A DNA stretch of 64,000 nt. Origin: Hydrogenophaga sp. Its GTDB lineage: Bacteria; Pseudomonadota; Gammaproteobacteria; Burkholderiales; Burkholderiaceae_C. The notes beneath the pieces were generated by a model that had not been told where the DNA came from, did no database searches, and saw nothing but the letters and a program-made list of their open reading frames with translations. Made by a program: the position numbers and the translations under genes. The stretch is from contig NZ_JAHCKL010000024.1 in the NCBI RefSeq assembly GCF_026125785.1, forward strand, positions 1 through 64,000, written 5' to 3'. Of the stretch, positions 36,100-44,788 are shown piece by piece (the stretch's first letter is position 1; each line of letters begins with the position of its first letter).

Positions 36100-37434
36100 A
36101 TGCCCGCCGTCGCCCGTGTGCTGCGTTTCCTGGCCATCGCGTTTGGCGCGGGCGTGCTGCTGGCCGTGGCGGGGGTGGCGACCTTGTACCAGTGGACCGG
36201 CAGCGACGGTTTTCGCCAGCGCGTGGAACACGAGGCCGGCGCGGCGCTGGGCGTGCCGGTGCGCCTGGCGCGGGTGTCCGTGGCGGTGTGGCCGTTGCCG
36301 GCGGTGGTGCTCGAAGGCCTCGATGTCCAGGCCGATCCGCCGCTGACGCTGGCGCGCGTGGTGGCCCGGCCCTCCTGGTCGGCGCTGCTGGTCGGCCGCC
36401 TGCAGGTGGATGTGCTGGTGCTGCGCCAGGCGGTGCTGCCGCAGGCCACAGTGGTGCTGCTGGCGGCGCGGCTCAAAGGGCAGGAGGCGGGGTCGCCCCC
36501 GGCGGCATCGGTGCCTGGGCCAGTGCCAGTGCCGGATCGCGGCCTGGACCTGGGGTGGCTGCCGCGCCGCGTGGTGCTGGACGATGTGACCTGGGTCGAT
36601 GCGCGCGGGCGTGGCACCACGGTGCAGGCCGCGGTGGACCTGCTCGCGGATGGCTGGCCGGGAGCCGCCGATGTGAAGGTCTTGGCGGGCGTGATGCAGG
36701 GCGCGAGCGCCACCCTGCGCCGGGCACCCGACCTGGGGCCGCTGGCGTGGACGCTGGCGCTCTCCGTGGGGAGTGGGACGGTGCAGGGCCCGCTCCGGCT
36801 CACGCCGCCGGGACCGGGCTCTCACGTGCTGGTGCTGGAGGGCGAACTGCGCACGCGTGGCCTGGAGGTCGCGGTGCTGACCGCGCCCAGCCGGCCCCTG
36901 AGCGGGTGGCTGGATGCGGACACCACGCTCTCGGCGCGCATCGACACGGGCTCGGTCAGCGCGGACGCGGTCACGCAGGCATTGCGCACCCAGACGCGCT
37001 TCACGGTGCACGAGGCGGTGGTGCATGGGCTGGATCTGGCCCGGGCCGTGGCCAGCGTGGGCCTGTCGCGTGGTGGTTTGACCGCGCTGGACACGCTGTC
37101 CGGGCAGGTGAACACGCGCGGACAGACCATCGCCCTCACCCACCTGGTGGCCCGCTCGGGCGTGCTGGCGGCCAGCGGCGAGGTGACGGTTTCCCCGGCG
37201 CGGGCACTCTCGGGCCGTATTCGCGTGGACATGACGCGGGGCGCGGGCGGCCAGGTGGTGGGCGTGCCGCTGGTGGTGGGTGGCACGCTGGACGAGCCCT
37301 CGGTCACGCTCACGCGCGCGGCCCTGCTGGGGGCGGCGATCGGCACGGCGATCATGCCGGGCGTGGGCACCGGCGCGGGCGCCAACCTGGGCGACCGCAT
37401 CGGCGAAGGCCTGAAGGACCTGTTCGGCAAGTAA
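36100..37434 (+). CDS. AsmA-like envelope protein
   Basis: A 444-residue protein with one N-terminal membrane helix (LRFLAIAFGAGVLLAVAGVATL) and a long beta-rich periplasmic part. It resembles the AsmA/DUF748 family: an LGVPVRLARVSVAVWPLPAVVLEGL entry segment, then repeated strands, and a C-terminal AsmA-like block (LSGRIRVDM, GVPLVVGGTLDEPSVTLTR). AsmA relatives act in lipid transfer across the periplasm. The ATG at 36100 is chosen so the membrane helix follows directly. It ends 13 bases from the convergent lipoprotein gene. Confidence 0.75.
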   Translation: MPAVARVLRFLAIAFGAGVLLAVAGVATLYQWTGSDGFRQRVEHEAGAALGVPVRLARVSVAVWPLPAVVLEGLDVQADPPLTLARVVARPSWSALLVGRLQVDVLVLRQAVLPQATVVLLAARLKGQEAGSPPAASVPGPVPVPDRGLDLGWLPRRVVLDDVTWVDARGRGTTVQAAVDLLADGWPGAADVKVLAGVMQGASATLRRAPDLGPLAWTLALSVGSGTVQGPLRLTPPGPGSHVLVLEGELRTRGLEVAVLTAPSRPLSGWLDADTTLSARIDTGSVSADAVTQALRTQTRFTVHEAVVHGLDLARAVASVGLSRGGLTALDTLSGQVNTRGQTIALTHLVARSGVLAASGEVTVSPARALSGRIRVDMTRGAGGQVVGVPLVVGGTLDEPSVTLTRAALLGAAIGTAIMPGVGTGAGANLGDRIGEGLKDLFGK

Positions 37435-37447
37435 GCGCGGGCGCTGT

Positions 37448-39913
37448 TCAGGGGAAGACGTTGGCCCAGATGTCGCCATGGGGCGGGCCACCGTCGTCCT
37501 GGTCCCAGACCGCGACGGCGCTGCCGTTGGCGCCGACGCCCAGCGCGGCGCTGTTGGTGCCGCCTCCGTTGGTGTTCTCGATCTGCTGGGGCGGGCCCCA
37601 GAGCATGTCGTCCTGACGGTAGTGCGAGGCGTACAGGTCGTTGTGCTGTGCGCCTGGTGCGGTGTAGCTCCAGATGGCGATGGCGTTGCCGTCCGGACCG
37701 ACGCCCACGGCCAGAGGGCCATTGCCCGAACTGCGGTCGACCAGCGGGCCGTCCAGCCGTGCCGGAGCGGTGGCCCAGCCGCCATCGGGCTCGTACGGCC
37801 GGGCCCAGGTCTCGAAGGCATCGGCGTGCGATTCGCGCCAGACCACGCGGGCGCGGCCGTCGCCGGTCATCGCGATGCGTGGGTCGAAGGCACGCTGGGC
37901 GTTGATGTCGGACAGGGTGACCGGGTTGGTCCACAGGCCGCCCGAGTAACGCGAGGCCAGCACGTCGGTGCTGCTGGCACCTGCGCCCGTGCCTTGTTCC
38001 CAGACCACGATGGCGCCGCCGCTCGCGTTGCCGGCGATGCGCGGCGTGCCTATGGCCGAGGTGGTGTTCTCGTACAGCTGGTCGGCGGTGGACCAGCCCA
38101 TGCCGTTGAAGCGGTTGTGGAACAGGTGCACACGGCCGCCCTGCTCCTGCGTCCAGACCGCCAGTGCGGTGCCATCCGGGAACACGGCGACCTGGGGCGC
38201 GTGGGCGGCGCCGACGGCGCCGTCGATGGAGGTCTCTCCCTGCCAGACGCCGGAGACCAGGCGGTTGGTCCTGATCCGCTGCTGCCCGCCGTCGTTCTGC
38301 ACCCATACCGCCACCGCGTTGCCGCTGGCGTCCATGCCCAGGTGCGGCTCGCGGGCGGTGCCGCTGCCGGCATCCACCGCTTCGTCGGCGCCCCAGGTGC
38401 CGGCAACGTAACGGGCGGCGCGCACGCGCATGGTGGTGCCGTCGTGCTGGGTCCAGATGGCGGTCGCGTTGCCGGCTGCGTCCATGGCGATGGCCGGGTA
38501 TTCGGCGTTGCCGCTGCCGCCCTCGATGCGTTGCGGCGTACCCCATTTGCCGCCGGCCACATAGCGGTTGGCCCAGATGTCGTGGCGGGTGCCGTCGTGC
38601 TGCATCCAGACGGCGAGCGCGTTGCCCTGGCCGTCCACCGCCACCGCCGGGTGGGAGGCCACCCCGGCGCCAGACTCGATGCGCGCCTCGCCCAGCCAGC
38701 CACTGGCCGGGGCACTGGTGCAGGTCACTGCCACGTTGCTCACGTTGGCGCTGGCGGTGCCGCTGCCGTTCTGCACCGTGCAGGTCTGGCCGGCGGGTTG
38801 CGTGGCCACGGAGACGCCGTAGGGCGCGCCGGTGCCCACGGGGGTGGCGAAGCTGAAGGCGCCGTCGGCGCTGATGCTCAGGTCATCGCCGCCGTTGTTG
38901 CGCAGCACCAGCGTGCCCGTGAGGCCGGAGACGGTGCCGCCGATGGTCTGCGTGCTGGTGGGCATGGGAACGGCGATGTGGATGACCATGTCGTCGCCAT
39001 AGGTGTAGGTCCGCTGGTCCGCCAGGGTGCAGCTCACGCGGAAGGCATAGACGTGGCGGCCGTTGTCGGCATGGGTAAGCGTGACGGGCGCGAGGGTCAC
39101 GCTGCCCGAGACCTTCATGCCGGGCGGCGTGCCGGTGGGTGGGGACAGGGGGGCACCCTGGTCGTAAAGGGTTTCCAGCAGGTTCGGGCTGCGGTCGAGC
39201 TGGCGGCGGTAGACCTTGATGCGGGTGCTGATGCAGTCGGCCCGTTGGGTGTAGGTGGTGGTGAAGGTGACGCTGGCGGCGACCTCCAGCCGGTAGCTGC
39301 CGGCGCTGCCCTGCCAGTTCGGGTAGTTCACCAACTGCAGGGCTTGCGCGGGCAGGGTGGTGGCCGCGGTGCCGCCGCGCGGCAACACGCAGCCCGAAAG
39401 GCTCAGGTTGGGGTCGTTGGGGTTGTAGGCGCAGGTCGAGCCGGGGTAGCCCCAGGAGAGGCGGTTGCGCACGAGTTCCGTCATGCCGCCCGAGACCCGG
39501 GCCGTGTGTTCGGACCAGTCCTCGCCCGGGCTGGCGACCAGCCAGCTGCTGCCGTCGCCGCCCGCGGGGATGGGCATGCGCAGCAGCACCGGCACGTCGA
39601 AGATCTGGCCGTGCGGGGTGAACTCGTAGGCGTTGCCCAGCCCTCGCACCAAGCCTGTGAGCGGAGGTGCGCCGGCATCGCTGCGCGCGATGCCGATGGT
39701 GGTGTCGCTGCGCAGTGCTCCGGCCGGGACCACGATCTGCACACCGTCGGGTCCGGTGACGGTGCCCCCGGCCGGACCGATGACCGCGCTCACGCTGGCC
39801 GGCGGCGCGGCCGGGGCATCGCCACCGCCGCCTCCACAGGCGGCCAGCAGCGACAGCAGCGCGCCAGCGAGCAGCAGACGGCTTTTTCCGAGGGGTGTGA
39901 CAGCAATGGACAT
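37448..39913 (-). CDS. Large lipoprotein with ZU5-like and tandem beta repeats
   Basis: An 821-residue surface or periplasmic lipoprotein (lipobox LLAAC then GGGGG). Residues 45-80 resemble a ZU5-type module (VIGPAGGTVTGPDGVQIVVP, AGAL). A Cys-containing middle region follows. From about 440 to the end there are seven to eight degenerate repeats of about 50 residues, each with the pattern VDGQGNALAVWMQHDG...WANRYVAGGKWG, predicted as beta-propeller-like blades. The start at 39913 gives a proper signal peptide. It lies 75 bases after the two-component kinase on the same strand. Confidence 0.75.
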   Translation of the reverse strand: MSIAVTPLGKSRLLLAGALLSLLAACGGGGGDAPAAPPASVSAVIGPAGGTVTGPDGVQIVVPAGALRSDTTIGIARSDAGAPPLTGLVRGLGNAYEFTPHGQIFDVPVLLRMPIPAGGDGSSWLVASPGEDWSEHTARVSGGMTELVRNRLSWGYPGSTCAYNPNDPNLSLSGCVLPRGGTAATTLPAQALQLVNYPNWQGSAGSYRLEVAASVTFTTTYTQRADCISTRIKVYRRQLDRSPNLLETLYDQGAPLSPPTGTPPGMKVSGSVTLAPVTLTHADNGRHVYAFRVSCTLADQRTYTYGDDMVIHIAVPMPTSTQTIGGTVSGLTGTLVLRNNGGDDLSISADGAFSFATPVGTGAPYGVSVATQPAGQTCTVQNGSGTASANVSNVAVTCTSAPASGWLGEARIESGAGVASHPAVAVDGQGNALAVWMQHDGTRHDIWANRYVAGGKWGTPQRIEGGSGNAEYPAIAMDAAGNATAIWTQHDGTTMRVRAARYVAGTWGADEAVDAGSGTAREPHLGMDASGNAVAVWVQNDGGQQRIRTNRLVSGVWQGETSIDGAVGAAHAPQVAVFPDGTALAVWTQEQGGRVHLFHNRFNGMGWSTADQLYENTTSAIGTPRIAGNASGGAIVVWEQGTGAGASSTDVLASRYSGGLWTNPVTLSDINAQRAFDPRIAMTGDGRARVVWRESHADAFETWARPYEPDGGWATAPARLDGPLVDRSSGNGPLAVGVGPDGNAIAIWSYTAPGAQHNDLYASHYRQDDMLWGPPQQIENTNGGGTNSAALGVGANGSAVAVWDQDDGGPPHGDIWANVFP

Positions 39914-39988
39914 GGGGCCTCCGGGTAACCTGGTTTTGGCGTGGCCGCCACGATAGGCAGGGCGGGCGCGGCACACCAGTGCCAAAGG

Positions 39989-41794
39989 TCATGACGTGGC
40001 GGACGGTGGCGCGGAGGGGTTGGGCGGCGCAGGCGGTGCCAGACCGGCCAGGGCCTGCAGCAGGCGTTCGGGATCGACCGGCTTGAACAGGACCGGCACG
40101 CCCGAGTCGCGCACGCGCTGCAGGCGCTCGGGCGCGGTCTCGCCGGTGATGAGCAGCAGCGGCATGCCGGGGTCGAAGCGCTCGCGCAGCCGCAGCGCCG
40201 CGTCCAGGCCGTCGGCGCCATCGGCCAGGCGGAAGTCGCACAGCATGGCGTCGAACGGGTCACCGTTGTGGCGCGCCACGCTCAGGGCCATGGCCGCGGT
40301 GCCTTCGTCTCGCGCCGCGCGCGAGCCCACGCCCCAGGCGCCGAGGAACGCGGCCAGGGCGTCGGTGATGTCGGACTCGTCGTCCACCAGCAGCACACGG
40401 CGGGGCAGCGCCCGTGCCTCTTCGCGGCTGGGCGCGCGCACCAGACTGGCCGGCCGGGGCGTGGCGTGTGGCAGGCAGATGCGAAAGCGGCTGCCGCGCC
40501 CAGGGTGCGAGTGCAGCGTGACCGGATGGCCCAGCAGTTGCGCAAGGCGGCGCACGATGGACAGGCCCATGCCCAGGCCGCGCGTGCGGTCGCGCCCCGG
40601 GTTGTCGACCTGGTAGAACTCGTCGAAGACCCGTCCGGCATGTTCGGGCGCGATGCCGATGCCGGTGTCCACCACGTCGATCCACACCTGTGCGCCGCGC
40701 GACCTCGCCACCACCAGCACACCACCGCCAGCGGCGGGCGTGTACTTGATGGCGTTCTCGATCAGGTTGCCCAGCAGGCGCTGCAGCAGGTGCGCGTCGG
40801 TGCGCACCCACAGCGGCGTGGCGCGCAGGCGCAACTGCAGCTCGTGCTCTTCCGCGCGCGAGGCGAAGGATAGGTGCAGGGCCTGCAGCACCGCGTTCAG
40901 CGGCACGTCCTGCAGGTCGGGCTCGATCACGCCCGCGTCCAGGCGCGAGACATCGAGCATGGTGTCCAGAGACGTACCCAGCGCCTGCACCGCGCCCATG
41001 AGGCGTTGCGCGTGGACGTGCGCGGGCTGGCCCTGCAGCTCCTTGTCCAGCACCGCGCCGAACAGCGCGATCGCGTGCAGCGGCTGGCGCAGGTCGTGGC
41101 TGGCGGCGGCGAAAAATCGCGTCTTCTCCTCGCTGGCGCGCTGCGTGACGGCGACCTGTTGTGCCAGTTCCTCGGCCAGCGCCTCTTTCTCGAAGCGCAT
41201 GCGCAGCGACGCGGTCAGCAGCACATGCTGGCTGCGCGCGAAATGCAGCATCGCGCCCAGGTAGATGGCCGCGCAGGCCGCCAGGAACAGGTGCGTGGCG
41301 TCCGCGCGCCAGAGCAGGGCCGAGATCAGTCCGCCCATCATCGGCAGCACGAACGCCAGCACCGACGCCCAGCGCGGCGCAACCGAAGGAATGCCGCCGC
41401 TGACCAGCCCCAGCATGATCAGCATCAGCAGCGTCGTCATGGGCACGTCGTCCGCCGGCATGAACAACCACGGCGCCAGCCCCCACGTGATGCTGTAGTA
41501 CAGCAGCTCACGCCACTGCCGCCGCGCCCAGAACGCACTGCGCGAAGCCGCCTGCGGATCGCGGAAATACGCCTGGATCAACGGGTAGCGCAGCACCTGC
41601 ACGGTATGCAGGCCCAGCCAGACAAACACCATGGGATCCTGCAGCCGCCACCAGAACAAGGCACACAGACCCCAGGCCAGCACCGCATCCGCAATGGTCG
41701 AACTCAGCGAAGTCGCATACAGCGCCACCACCTGCTCGCGCAGCACACGATCACCCGTGGTGTCGTGAGACAACGGCGTCGTCGCGTCAGGCAT
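39989..41794 (-). CDS. Hybrid sensor histidine kinase with C-terminal receiver
   Basis: A 601-residue hybrid kinase. Residues 30-185 hold about six hydrophobic helices, an integral-membrane sensor. A coiled segment leads to the HisKA box with phospho-acceptor H233 (FFAAASHDLRQPLHAIALFG). The HATPase domain has NLIENAIKYTP, VDTGIGIAPEH and GLGMGLSIVRRLA. A receiver domain occupies about 490-590 (VLLVDDESD, AMLCDFRLADG, LFKPVDPE). The ATG at 41794 gives a sensible N-terminus; the longer frame runs into the upstream repeat. Probable partner of the NarL-type regulator at 41969. Confidence 0.92.
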   Translation of the reverse strand: MPDATTPLSHDTTGDRVLREQVVALYATSLSSTIADAVLAWGLCALFWWRLQDPMVFVWLGLHTVQVLRYPLIQAYFRDPQAASRSAFWARRQWRELLYYSITWGLAPWLFMPADDVPMTTLLMLIMLGLVSGGIPSVAPRWASVLAFVLPMMGGLISALLWRADATHLFLAACAAIYLGAMLHFARSQHVLLTASLRMRFEKEALAEELAQQVAVTQRASEEKTRFFAAASHDLRQPLHAIALFGAVLDKELQGQPAHVHAQRLMGAVQALGTSLDTMLDVSRLDAGVIEPDLQDVPLNAVLQALHLSFASRAEEHELQLRLRATPLWVRTDAHLLQRLLGNLIENAIKYTPAAGGGVLVVARSRGAQVWIDVVDTGIGIAPEHAGRVFDEFYQVDNPGRDRTRGLGMGLSIVRRLAQLLGHPVTLHSHPGRGSRFRICLPHATPRPASLVRAPSREEARALPRRVLLVDDESDITDALAAFLGAWGVGSRAARDEGTAAMALSVARHNGDPFDAMLCDFRLADGADGLDAALRLRERFDPGMPLLLITGETAPERLQRVRDSGVPVLFKPVDPERLLQALAGLAPPAPPNPSAPPSATS

Positions 41795-41819
41795 GAGGCA
41801 AGCGCAGCAACACCACCCG

Positions 41820-41965
41820 AGGAGCGGCGAGAGCCAAGCGAGCGAAGCGAGGCGCACCCCACCCAGGGGCGGCAAGGGTCCGGCTTCGCCGGCCCGAGCC
41901 GCCGCCCCCCTCCCAGCGCCGCAGGCGCGCCAGAGAGGGGGGAGCCGCGCAGCGGCGCGGGGGGT
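41820..41965. repeat. Dispersed intergenic hairpin repeat, copy 2
   Basis: This block closely matches the repeat at 35192-35355, sharing GCGAGCGAAGCGAGGCGC, AGGGTCCGGCTTCGCCGG, GCGCGCCAGAGAGGGGGG and GCCGCGCAGCGGCGC. It lies between two tandem genes on the minus strand. The CCGGC-ttc-GCCGG and CCCCCCTC...GAGGGGGG pairs form strong hairpins, which may cause partial termination between regulator and kinase. Confidence 0.8.
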
Positions 41966-41968
41966 GTT

Positions 41969-42676
41969 TCACTTCATCCCACTGATGAGCTGGGCACGCG
42001 AGCGCACGCCAAACAGCAGCAGCAGGGCCGAGACGTGGTTCTTCACGGTGCCTTCGCTGAGGTGCGCGTGCGCGGCGATGTCGCGGTTGGACTGGCCGGC
42101 CAGCACCCAGTCCAGCACCTGGGCCTGGCGCTCGGTGAGTTGCAGTTGCCGGCCGTCGAGGCCGCGCACGGTGCGCAGCTCGGGCGGCGTTGCCGCCTGG
42201 CGTGGCGTTTCTGCCGGGCTGTCTCCGGTGGGGGCTTCGCCCGGTGCGCCGAACAGGCCCAGGGTCCGGATGTAGCCAATCACGTCCTTGAGGTCGCCCG
42301 ATTTGGTGAGGTAGGCGCGCGCGCCGCGCGCCAGGGCGTGGCGCATCAGGCCGGGGTCGTTCACGCCCGAGAGCACGACCACCGGGGCCTCGGGAAATGC
42401 CTTGAGGAAATGCGTCAGGCCCGAGAGGCCGTGCGCGTCGGGCAGGTGCAGGTCCAGCAGCACCAGGCCGATGCGTTCGCGGTGCTCGCGGTAGAGGTCC
42501 AGCGCCTCCTGCAGCGTGCGCGACTCCAGCACCGGGATGTGCCGACCACTGGCATGGGCGTGTGCCTGCACCAGCGTGAGCAGTCCCAGGCGCAGCAGGT
42601 CGTGGTCATCGACCACCAGCAGGGTGGTGGCCTGAGGGATTTCCTTGGTGGGCTCGGCGGCCAGGACGGGCATCAT
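41969..42676 (-). CDS. NarL-type response regulator
   Basis: A 235-residue response regulator: receiver with D23-D24, phospho-acceptor D75 (GLVLLDLHLPD) and Lys in AYLTKSGD. A Pro/Ala/Glu-rich linker (about 140-165) precedes the LuxR-type helix-turn-helix (LTERQAQVLDWVLAGQSNRDIA, LSEGTVKNHVSALL). It precedes the hybrid kinase gene on the same strand, forming a two-component pair. Targets unknown; the large lipoprotein downstream is a candidate. Confidence 0.92.
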   Translation of the reverse strand: MMPVLAAEPTKEIPQATTLLVVDDHDLLRLGLLTLVQAHAHASGRHIPVLESRTLQEALDLYREHRERIGLVLLDLHLPDAHGLSGLTHFLKAFPEAPVVVLSGVNDPGLMRHALARGARAYLTKSGDLKDVIGYIRTLGLFGAPGEAPTGDSPAETPRQAATPPELRTVRGLDGRQLQLTERQAQVLDWVLAGQSNRDIAAHAHLSEGTVKNHVSALLLLFGVRSRAQLISGMK

Positions 42677-42724
42677 GGTCCCGCATGTTAGGGCCAGGCG
42701 CCGCTCGGGCGGAAGTGACGAAAG

Positions 42725-44722
42725 TCATGGCCCGGCGGGACCGCCCGGTGGTTCGGGCAACCTGCGGCGCTTGGGCTCGTGTGGCCGTTGCATGGTGTCG
42801 CCCGGTGCGGGCCGTTTCCTGTCGATGGCACCCGCTGCGCCCATGCCTCCAGGGTTGTGGGCGACATCGCGGTAGTGGATAGGGGGCCTGACAGCGGCGA
42901 GTCTGGCATCGGCGGGCCCTGCGGCTTCGGCCGCACCGGCGCCTCTTCCTCCTCGTTCCTCCACACCCGCGGCGGGTGCCGGGCCCTGCTCCCGCGCGAC
43001 CAGGCGCCCGGGGTTGTCGGGCGCCTGGTCAACGCGCATGCCATGGCGGCGGCAGGCCTCGCTGGCGACATCGGCCATGGGGTTGCGCCCGTCCTCCCGG
43101 TGGGCGCCGCGGCCGGTGATGACGGTCACCTCCTGGCCGGGCCTGCGGTGGTGAGTCAGCGCGTGGTCGAGCAGGTCTCTGGCGCCACCGTGGGTCAGGT
43201 CGTGCAGATCGACCTGCAGCGGCCCGTCTGCCGAAGGGTATATCCAGCGCCACAGGGTGCCCGCGCGCTCGGCGGTGGCGTAGACCTGCCGGCGGGTGTC
43301 TGGGGTGGTCTTGCTGGCGGCGTCGAGCGCATTGGTGATGGCGTGCGGGTTGTTGCCCTCGAACACCCGCCGCAGGGCGCCGGTCTCGCCGGCCAGGACG
43401 ACGACGCGCCGGCAGGTCACGGCGTCGGTCTTGCTGGCGGCGTTGAGGGCCTGGGCGGTGTCTTGCGCGTTGCCGTTCTCGAACACCCGCCGCAGGGCGC
43501 GGCTCTCCCCGGCCAGGGTGACGGCGCGTTGGCAGGTGCCGGCATCGACTTTGCTGGCGGCGTTGAGCACCTGGGCGACGGCCTGCGGGGTGCCGTCCTG
43601 GAACACCCGCCGCAGGGCATCGGTCTCGCCGGCCAGGGAGACGGCGCGTTGGCAGGTCGCGGCGTCGGCCTTGCTGGCGGCGTTGAGCGCATGGGCGGTG
43701 TCTTGTGGGGTGCCGTCCCGGAACACCCGCTCCAGAGCGCCGCCATTTCCAGCCAGGGTGACGGCGCGCTGGCAGGTCGCGGCGTCGGCCTTGCCGGCGG
43801 CTTGGAGCGCCTGGGCCGTGTGCTGCGGGGAGCCGTTCTCGAACAACCGCCGCAGGGCGCCCGTATCGCCGGCCAGGGTGACGGCATGCTGGCAGGTCGC
43901 GGCGTCGGCCTTGCTGGCGGCATTGAGGGCATTGGCGACGGCCTGCGGGGTGCCGTTCTCGAACAACCGCCGCAGGGCGCCGGTATCGCCGGCCAGGGCA
44001 ACGACCCGCTGGCAGATCGCGGCGTCGGTCTTGCTGGCGGCGTTGAGCACCTGGGCGGTGTCCTGCGGGTTGCCGTCCTGGAACACCCGCCGCAGGGCGC
44101 CGGTCTCGCCGGCCAGGGCGACGGCTTGCTGGCAGGTCTCTGCATGGGCCTTGCTGGCGGCGTTGAGGGCATTGGCGACGGCCTGCGGGTCGCCGTTCCC
44201 GAACAACCGCCGCAGGGCGCCGGTATCGCCGGCCAGGGTGACGGCGCGCTGGCAGGTGGCGGCATCGGTCTTGCTGGCGGCGTTGAGCGCCTGGGCGGTG
44301 CCTTGCAGGTTGTTGCCCTGGAACAGCCGTTGCAGCGAGCCGCTGTCGAGCGCGTGGACCATGGCCGCTCGGCAGGTGGGCGCGGACGCATGGCTCGCCG
44401 CATTGAGCGCCAGGGCCAGGTGCTTGCCCTGGGCCGCGCCCGCATCCCCCACACGCCCCATCACGTTGTCCACACCCATGGCGGCGAAGACCTCCTCGCT
44501 CAGGCTGGTGGGTCCGGGCCTCGGGGCGCCCGTGTGCTGGGGCACCAACGGGCGGACCTTGGACGCGCGGTTCAGGACGGTGGACAGGGTGTCGACGGGC
44601 GTGCGCCGCGCCGCCTCGGCCAGCGCCGCGGGCGGGCTCGCCAGCATGCGGCGAATGACGGCTTCGGTGTCCTGCGGCGTTCTTGCGCCGGCCAGGGCTT
44701 CGTAACAGGTGGCGATGGGCAT
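42725..44722 (-). CDS. OPR-like repeat / Smr-domain protein with NLS-like tail, paralogue A
   Basis: A 665-residue protein. Residues 101-500 hold ten near-identical 40-residue repeats of the form ALNAASKxDAATCQRAVTLA-GETGALRRVFxDGxPQxVAN. The PQ-x-x-aNaL pattern resembles octotricopeptide (OPR/DUF1601) helical-pair repeats, known to bind RNA or act in effectors. Residues 501-577 form a Smr domain (DLHDLT, VITGRGAH, DNPGRLVA), a nuclease fold. The tail has a basic cluster RKRPAP (635-640) and PKRRR (650-654), matching a eukaryotic bipartite nuclear signal. A GAAGGAG site precedes the ATG. A second paralogue lies 66 bases upstream. No signal peptide. Function unknown; a secreted RNA-targeting effector is my inference. 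Confidence 0.8.
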   Translation of the reverse strand: MPIATCYEALAGARTPQDTEAVIRRMLASPPAALAEAARRTPVDTLSTVLNRASKVRPLVPQHTGAPRPGPTSLSEEVFAAMGVDNVMGRVGDAGAAQGKHLALALNAASHASAPTCRAAMVHALDSGSLQRLFQGNNLQGTAQALNAASKTDAATCQRAVTLAGDTGALRRLFGNGDPQAVANALNAASKAHAETCQQAVALAGETGALRRVFQDGNPQDTAQVLNAASKTDAAICQRVVALAGDTGALRRLFENGTPQAVANALNAASKADAATCQHAVTLAGDTGALRRLFENGSPQHTAQALQAAGKADAATCQRAVTLAGNGGALERVFRDGTPQDTAHALNAASKADAATCQRAVSLAGETDALRRVFQDGTPQAVAQVLNAASKVDAGTCQRAVTLAGESRALRRVFENGNAQDTAQALNAASKTDAVTCRRVVVLAGETGALRRVFEGNNPHAITNALDAASKTTPDTRRQVYATAERAGTLWRWIYPSADGPLQVDLHDLTHGGARDLLDHALTHHRRPGQEVTVITGRGAHREDGRNPMADVASEACRRHGMRVDQAPDNPGRLVAREQGPAPAAGVEERGGRGAGAAEAAGPADARLAAVRPPIHYRDVAHNPGGMGAAGAIDRKRPAPGDTMQRPHEPKRRRLPEPPGGPAGP
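43223..44422 (-). repeat. Ten 120-bp in-frame tandem repeats
   Basis: The DNA of paralogue A repeats every 120 bases for 1.2 kb with no loss of phase, coding for ten 40-residue units. Adjacent units are mostly nearly identical, pointing to recent amplification or gene conversion. Differences cluster at a few codons in each unit (after ALNAASK, around CQxAV, and between ALRR and PQ). Confidence 0.92.
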
Positions 44723-44788
44723 GGCGACTCCTTCGGGTGCGTCAGGGCAGGGTCGGGTGTCTGCGGGTCCTTGTGCGGGCGATGAACG

